NCBI GenBank assembly: GCA_031177735.1
Contig: JAPSKJ010000016.1
Span: 4,075-20,733, forward strand
Length of the DNA: 16,659 nt
Source of the DNA: Nocardioides sp.
GTDB lineage: Bacteria; Actinomycetota; Actinomycetes; Propionibacteriales; Nocardioidaceae
Direction: 5' to 3'
Shown piece by piece: positions 14,035 to 16,659 of this stretch. Every line of letters begins with the position of its first letter. Within the stretch, counting starts at the first letter, position 1. Made by a program: the position numbers and the translations under genes. Under the pieces are notes generated by a model, which was given only the letters and a program-made list of their open reading frames with translations, was not told where the DNA came from and ran no database searches.

Positions 14035-14064
14035 CGTCGCCTCCGGAGGCCGCGGGGGGCGACG
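14035..14064. repeat. Inverted repeat in the phosphatase-guaA divergent spacer
   Basis: CGTCGCC (14035-14041) and GGCGACG (14058-14064) pair around a 16-base loop that itself begins with the palindrome TCCGGA. It lies upstream of the probable guaA -10 element, so it would be outside the guaA mRNA and could only act as a DNA site or in a transcript from further upstream. Confidence 0.35.
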
Positions 14065-14093
14065 CCGAGGCGGTGGACTGGGCCCTGCTCGTC

Positions 14094-14105
14094 TAGGATT
14101 CGGCC
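14094..14105 (+). promoter_or_regulatory. Probable -10 element for a leaderless guaA transcript
   Basis: TAGGAT (14094-14099) is a good actinobacterial -10 hexamer and ends six bases before the guaA ATG. The intervening bases TCGGCC hold no ribosome binding site. No clear -35 hexamer is seen. Confidence 0.55.
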
Positions 14106-15677
14106 ATGACGGCTGAGCACGATCTGGTCCTGGTGGTCGACTTCGGGGCGCAGTACGCCCAGCTGATCGCGCGCCGTGTCCGCGAGGCGCGGGTCTACTC
14201 CGAGATCGTGCCGCACACGATGCCCGTCGAGGAGATGCTGGCCAAGCAGCCCAAGGCGATCATCCTCTCCGGCGGTCCCTCCAGCGTCTACGCAGCCGGC
14301 GCCCCCGGCATCGACACCGGGCTGTTCACGGCCGGCACCCCGGTCTTCGGCATGTGCTACGGGTTCCAGCTGATGGCGCAGGGTCTCGGCGGGAGGGTCG
14401 ACGCCACCGGCGCCCGGGAGTACGGCCGCACGCTGGTGAACGTGGCCGACGAGGGCACCCTGCTCGCCGACATCCCGCCGATCCACCGGGTGTGGATGTC
14501 GCACGGCGACTCCGTGGTCGCGGCGCCGGAGGGCTTCCGCGTGCTCGCCTCGACCGAGTCGACGCCGGTTGCGGCCTTCGAGAACGTCGACCGCGGCCTC
14601 GCCGGGGTGCAGTGGCACCCCGAGGTGCTGCACAGCGAGCACGGCCAGCAGGTGCTCGAGCACTTCCTGCGGGACATCGCCGGCTGCCGCCAGACGTGGA
14701 CCATCGGCAACATCGCCGAGGAGCAGATCGAGGCGATCCGCGCCCAGATCGGCGACCGCGGCCGCGCCATCTGCGGGCTGTCCGGTGGGGTCGACTCCGC
14801 CGTGGCGGCGGCCCTGGTGCAGCGTGCCATCGGCGACCGGCTCACCTGCGTCTACGTCGACCACGGACTGATGCGCAAGGACGAGACCGAGCAGGTCGAG
14901 CGCGACTTCGTCGCCGCCACCGGCGTCTCGCTCAAGGTCGTCGACGCCGAGAAGCAGTTCCTCGACGCCCTCGCCGGTGTGACCGACCCCGAGGAGAAGC
15001 GCAAGATCATCGGCCGCGAGTTCATCCGCGTCTTCGAGGCCGCGGAAGCCGAGGTGCTCGCCGAGTCGGCGGCGGAGGGCGAGAAGGTCGCCTACCTGGT
15101 GCAGGGCACGCTCTACCCCGACGTGGTCGAGTCCGGTGGGGGAGCCGGCACCTCCAACATCAAGTCGCACCACAACGTGGGCGGCCTGCCCGACGACCTC
15201 GAGTTCGAGCTCGTCGAGCCGCTCCGGACGCTGTTCAAGGACGAGGTCCGCCTGGTGGGCGAGCAGCTCGGCCTGCCGCCGGAGATCGTCTGGCGGCACC
15301 CGTTCCCCGGCCCCGGCCTCGGCATCCGCATCATCGGCGAGGTCACCCGTGAGCGGCTCGACATCCTGCGCGAGGCCGACGCGATCGCCCGTGAGGAGCT
15401 CACCCGCGCGGGCCTGGACCGCGACATCTGGCAGTTCCCGGTGGTGCTCCTCGCCGACGTCCGGTCGGTCGGCGTCCAGGGCGACGGCCGCACCTACGGC
15501 CACCCGGTGGTCCTGCGCCCGGTCACCTCCGAGGACGCCATGACCGCCGACTGGGCGCGGGTGCCCTACGAGGTGCTCGAGCGGATCTCGACACGGATCA
15601 CCAACGAGGTGGCCGAGATCAACCGGGTCACCCTCGACATCACCTCCAAGCCTCCGGGCACCATCGAGTGGGAGTGA
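14106..15677 (+). CDS. guaA: GMP synthase (glutamine-hydrolysing)
   Basis: A complete 523-residue GuaA, which converts XMP, ATP and glutamine to GMP, AMP, pyrophosphate and glutamate, the last step of de novo guanine nucleotide synthesis. The N-terminal class I glutamine amidotransferase has the nucleophile C84 in GMCYGFQ (82-88) with H171 and E173 in QWHPEV (169-174) completing the triad, and SGGPSS (55-60) for the oxyanion site. The ATP pyrophosphatase domain has the PP-loop SGGVDS (226-231) and VDHGLMRKDE (251-260). The C-terminal dimerisation domain ends with the near-invariant KPPGTIEWE (515-523). Length matches the family (about 525). It is divergent from the phosphatase gene and seems to have its own promoter. 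No feature is out of place. Confidence 0.98.
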   Translation: MTAEHDLVLVVDFGAQYAQLIARRVREARVYSEIVPHTMPVEEMLAKQPKAIILSGGPSSVYAAGAPGIDTGLFTAGTPVFGMCYGFQLMAQGLGGRVDATGAREYGRTLVNVADEGTLLADIPPIHRVWMSHGDSVVAAPEGFRVLASTESTPVAAFENVDRGLAGVQWHPEVLHSEHGQQVLEHFLRDIAGCRQTWTIGNIAEEQIEAIRAQIGDRGRAICGLSGGVDSAVAAALVQRAIGDRLTCVYVDHGLMRKDETEQVERDFVAATGVSLKVVDAEKQFLDALAGVTDPEEKRKIIGREFIRVFEAAEAEVLAESAAEGEKVAYLVQGTLYPDVVESGGGAGTSNIKSHHNVGGLPDDLEFELVEPLRTLFKDEVRLVGEQLGLPPEIVWRHPFPGPGLGIRIIGEVTRERLDILREADAIAREELTRAGLDRDIWQFPVVLLADVRSVGVQGDGRTYGHPVVLRPVTSEDAMTADWARVPYEVLERISTRITNEVAEINRVTLDITSKPPGTIEWE

Positions 15678-15742
15678 GCCGGGCGCTCGCCGTGGAGGAC
15701 ACCAGTTGGGTCGATTCCGAGGCGGGAACCCGGTCGCGGCAC

Positions 15743-15748
15743 TAGGCT
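15743..15748 (+). promoter_or_regulatory. Possible -10 element for the EAL gene
   Basis: TAGGCT (15743-15748) lies in the 124-bp gap after guaA. A start near 15755 would give a leader of about 47 bases containing the strong site GAGGAGAG (15786-15793), eight bases before the ATG at 15802. I see no clear terminator for guaA in the gap, so read-through from guaA is also possible. Confidence 0.4.
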
Positions 15749-15801
15749 CCACCCCGCATCGGCGGGCAGGATCGGCGGTGGCGCTGAGGAGAGTGGAACG
15801 C

Positions 15802-16659
15802 ATGGCCGAGCCGGGGACGCTGGTGCTCAGCGCCGCCGAACTGGCGCAAGCGCTCGATCGCGGCGACCTCGTCGCCGTCTACCAGCCGTGCTACGACCTG
15901 CGCACCGGCCAGATGGTGGCGGTGGAGGCGCTCGCGAGGCTGCGTGATGGAGAGTCCGGCAGGCTGCTGAGCCCGGCGACCTTCATGGACGCGGCCGAGG
16001 ACAGCGGTCTCGTCGTCCGTCTCGACGAGCTGATGATGGTCAAGGCGGTCCGCCAGGTCGCCCACTGGCGCACGCTCCCCGGGGGCGCGGGCCTGAGCGT
16101 GGCGATCAACCTCTCACCCCCTGACATCGACGACCCGCTGGTCGTGGACCGCCTGCTGGCCGTGGCCGAGGACGCCGGCCTGCCTCTCGACGCGGTGATC
16201 GTCGAGCTCACCGAGACCATGCTGTCGCGTGTCGGTCGCGGCCACGACGAGGTGCTCGCGGCGATCTCCGACCTCGGCTGCAACGTCACCCTCGACGACT
16301 TCGGCACGGGCAACGCGAGCTTCGCCTACCTGCAGCGGTTCGGGGTCGAGGGCATCAAGATCGACCGGTCGTTCGTGCAGCTCCTCGGCGGCGGGGGCGT
16401 CAACGAGAACCTCGCCGAGTCGCTGATCAGGTTCGGCCTCTCGCTCGGGGTGCACGTGGTGGCCGAGGGCATCGAGGAGCCGGCGCAGGTGGAGATGCTG
16501 CGTCGTCTCGGTTGCCCGTTCGGACAGGGCTTCCTGCTCAGCAAGCCGCTCACGGTGGCCGAGCTCGAGGAGCGGCTGCAGGATCCGCTGACCGCGAAGC
16601 TCAGCAGCGACCTGCTCGGTGAGCCCGTGGACGCTCCGGCGCCCACGGCGCCCATCACC
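15802..16659 (+). CDS. EAL-domain cyclic-di-GMP phosphodiesterase (3' end outside window)
   Basis: 286 residues are visible and the frame stays open at the window end. An EAL domain fills about 16-262 and begins almost at the N-terminus, so no sensor or GGDEF domain precedes it. All residues of the two-metal site are present: E42 in VEALARL (41-47), N103 in INLSP (102-106), E135 in VELTE (134-138), D165 and D166 in LDDFGTG (164-170), K186 in IKIDRSF (185-191), E222 and E225 in AEGIEE (221-226), and Q242 in FGQGF (240-244). It should therefore hydrolyse cyclic di-GMP to pGpG. Residues from about 265 are a proline-rich tail that may lead to a further domain. The ATG is chosen for the GAGGAGAG site eight bases upstream. 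Confidence 0.92.
   Translation, partial: MAEPGTLVLSAAELAQALDRGDLVAVYQPCYDLRTGQMVAVEALARLRDGESGRLLSPATFMDAAEDSGLVVRLDELMMVKAVRQVAHWRTLPGGAGLSVAINLSPPDIDDPLVVDRLLAVAEDAGLPLDAVIVELTETMLSRVGRGHDEVLAAISDLGCNVTLDDFGTGNASFAYLQRFGVEGIKIDRSFVQLLGGGGVNENLAESLIRFGLSLGVHVVAEGIEEPAQVEMLRRLGCPFGQGFLLSKPLTVAELEERLQDPLTAKLSSDLLGEPVDAPAPTAPIT

Noticed and set aside
14035..14105. Guanine or other riboswitch in front of guaA
   Set aside because: The inverted repeat lies upstream of the probable -10 element and the transcript appears leaderless, so there is no leader RNA to hold a riboswitch.
13800..15803. 667-codon minus-strand open frame opposite guaA
   Set aside because: guaA is certain on the plus strand; the frame is an antisense shadow that also runs through the divergent promoter region.

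Overview
The window is very GC-rich, uses mostly GTG and ATG starts, has tight 4-bp gene overlaps and several starts that look leaderless, and is full of acyl-CoA dehydrogenases. This points to an actinobacterial chromosome, probably a Nocardioides-like (Propionibacteriales) organism; that placement is inference. No mobile element, CRISPR array, tRNA or rRNA is visible, and no gene looks broken. Eleven genes are supported, ten complete and one cut by the window end.

Region 1 (7-4553, + strand) is a tightly coupled four-gene cluster. It holds an APH-fold kinase, an acyl-CoA dehydrogenase of the ACAD10/ACAD11 (LvaC) type, and two further acyl-CoA dehydrogenases that look like the two subunits of a heteromeric enzyme. 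The kinase and its dehydrogenase partner are the separate-gene form of what vertebrates carry as one fused protein. They suggest breakdown of 4-hydroxyacyl-CoAs through a phosphorylated intermediate, with the second pair doing a further acyl-CoA desaturation.

Region 2 (4579-6395) is a quinone-linked glycerol-3-phosphate dehydrogenase with its own probable leaderless promoter and a clear intrinsic terminator. Region 3 (6397-9799) is a two-gene operon: a succinate-semialdehyde-dehydrogenase-like ALDH and a GMC flavin oxidoreductase of the ChoD type carrying a four-cysteine cluster motif. A palindrome overlaps the probable promoter and a GC hairpin follows the operon.

Region 4 (9775-11340) is a 348-bp spacer and a PucR/CdaR-type regulator. 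The spacer holds an AT-rich patch, a 12-bp perfect hairpin with a C-rich loop, and two copies of a purine motif, one of which is the regulator's probable ribosome binding site. The loop is complementary to that site, so a structured regulatory leader is possible. Region 5 (11350-13878, - strand) is a Tat-exported purple-acid-phosphatase-like enzyme with Ig-like and collagen-like C-terminal segments, convergent with the regulator at 9 bp.

Region 6 (14094-15677, + strand) is guaA (GMP synthase), again with a leaderless-type start. Region 7 (15743-16659) is an EAL-domain cyclic-di-GMP phosphodiesterase that runs off the window. A guaA gene near a choD-like GMC gene recalls the guaA...choD-guaB3-guaB2 neighbourhood of mycobacteria, which supports a core chromosomal location.
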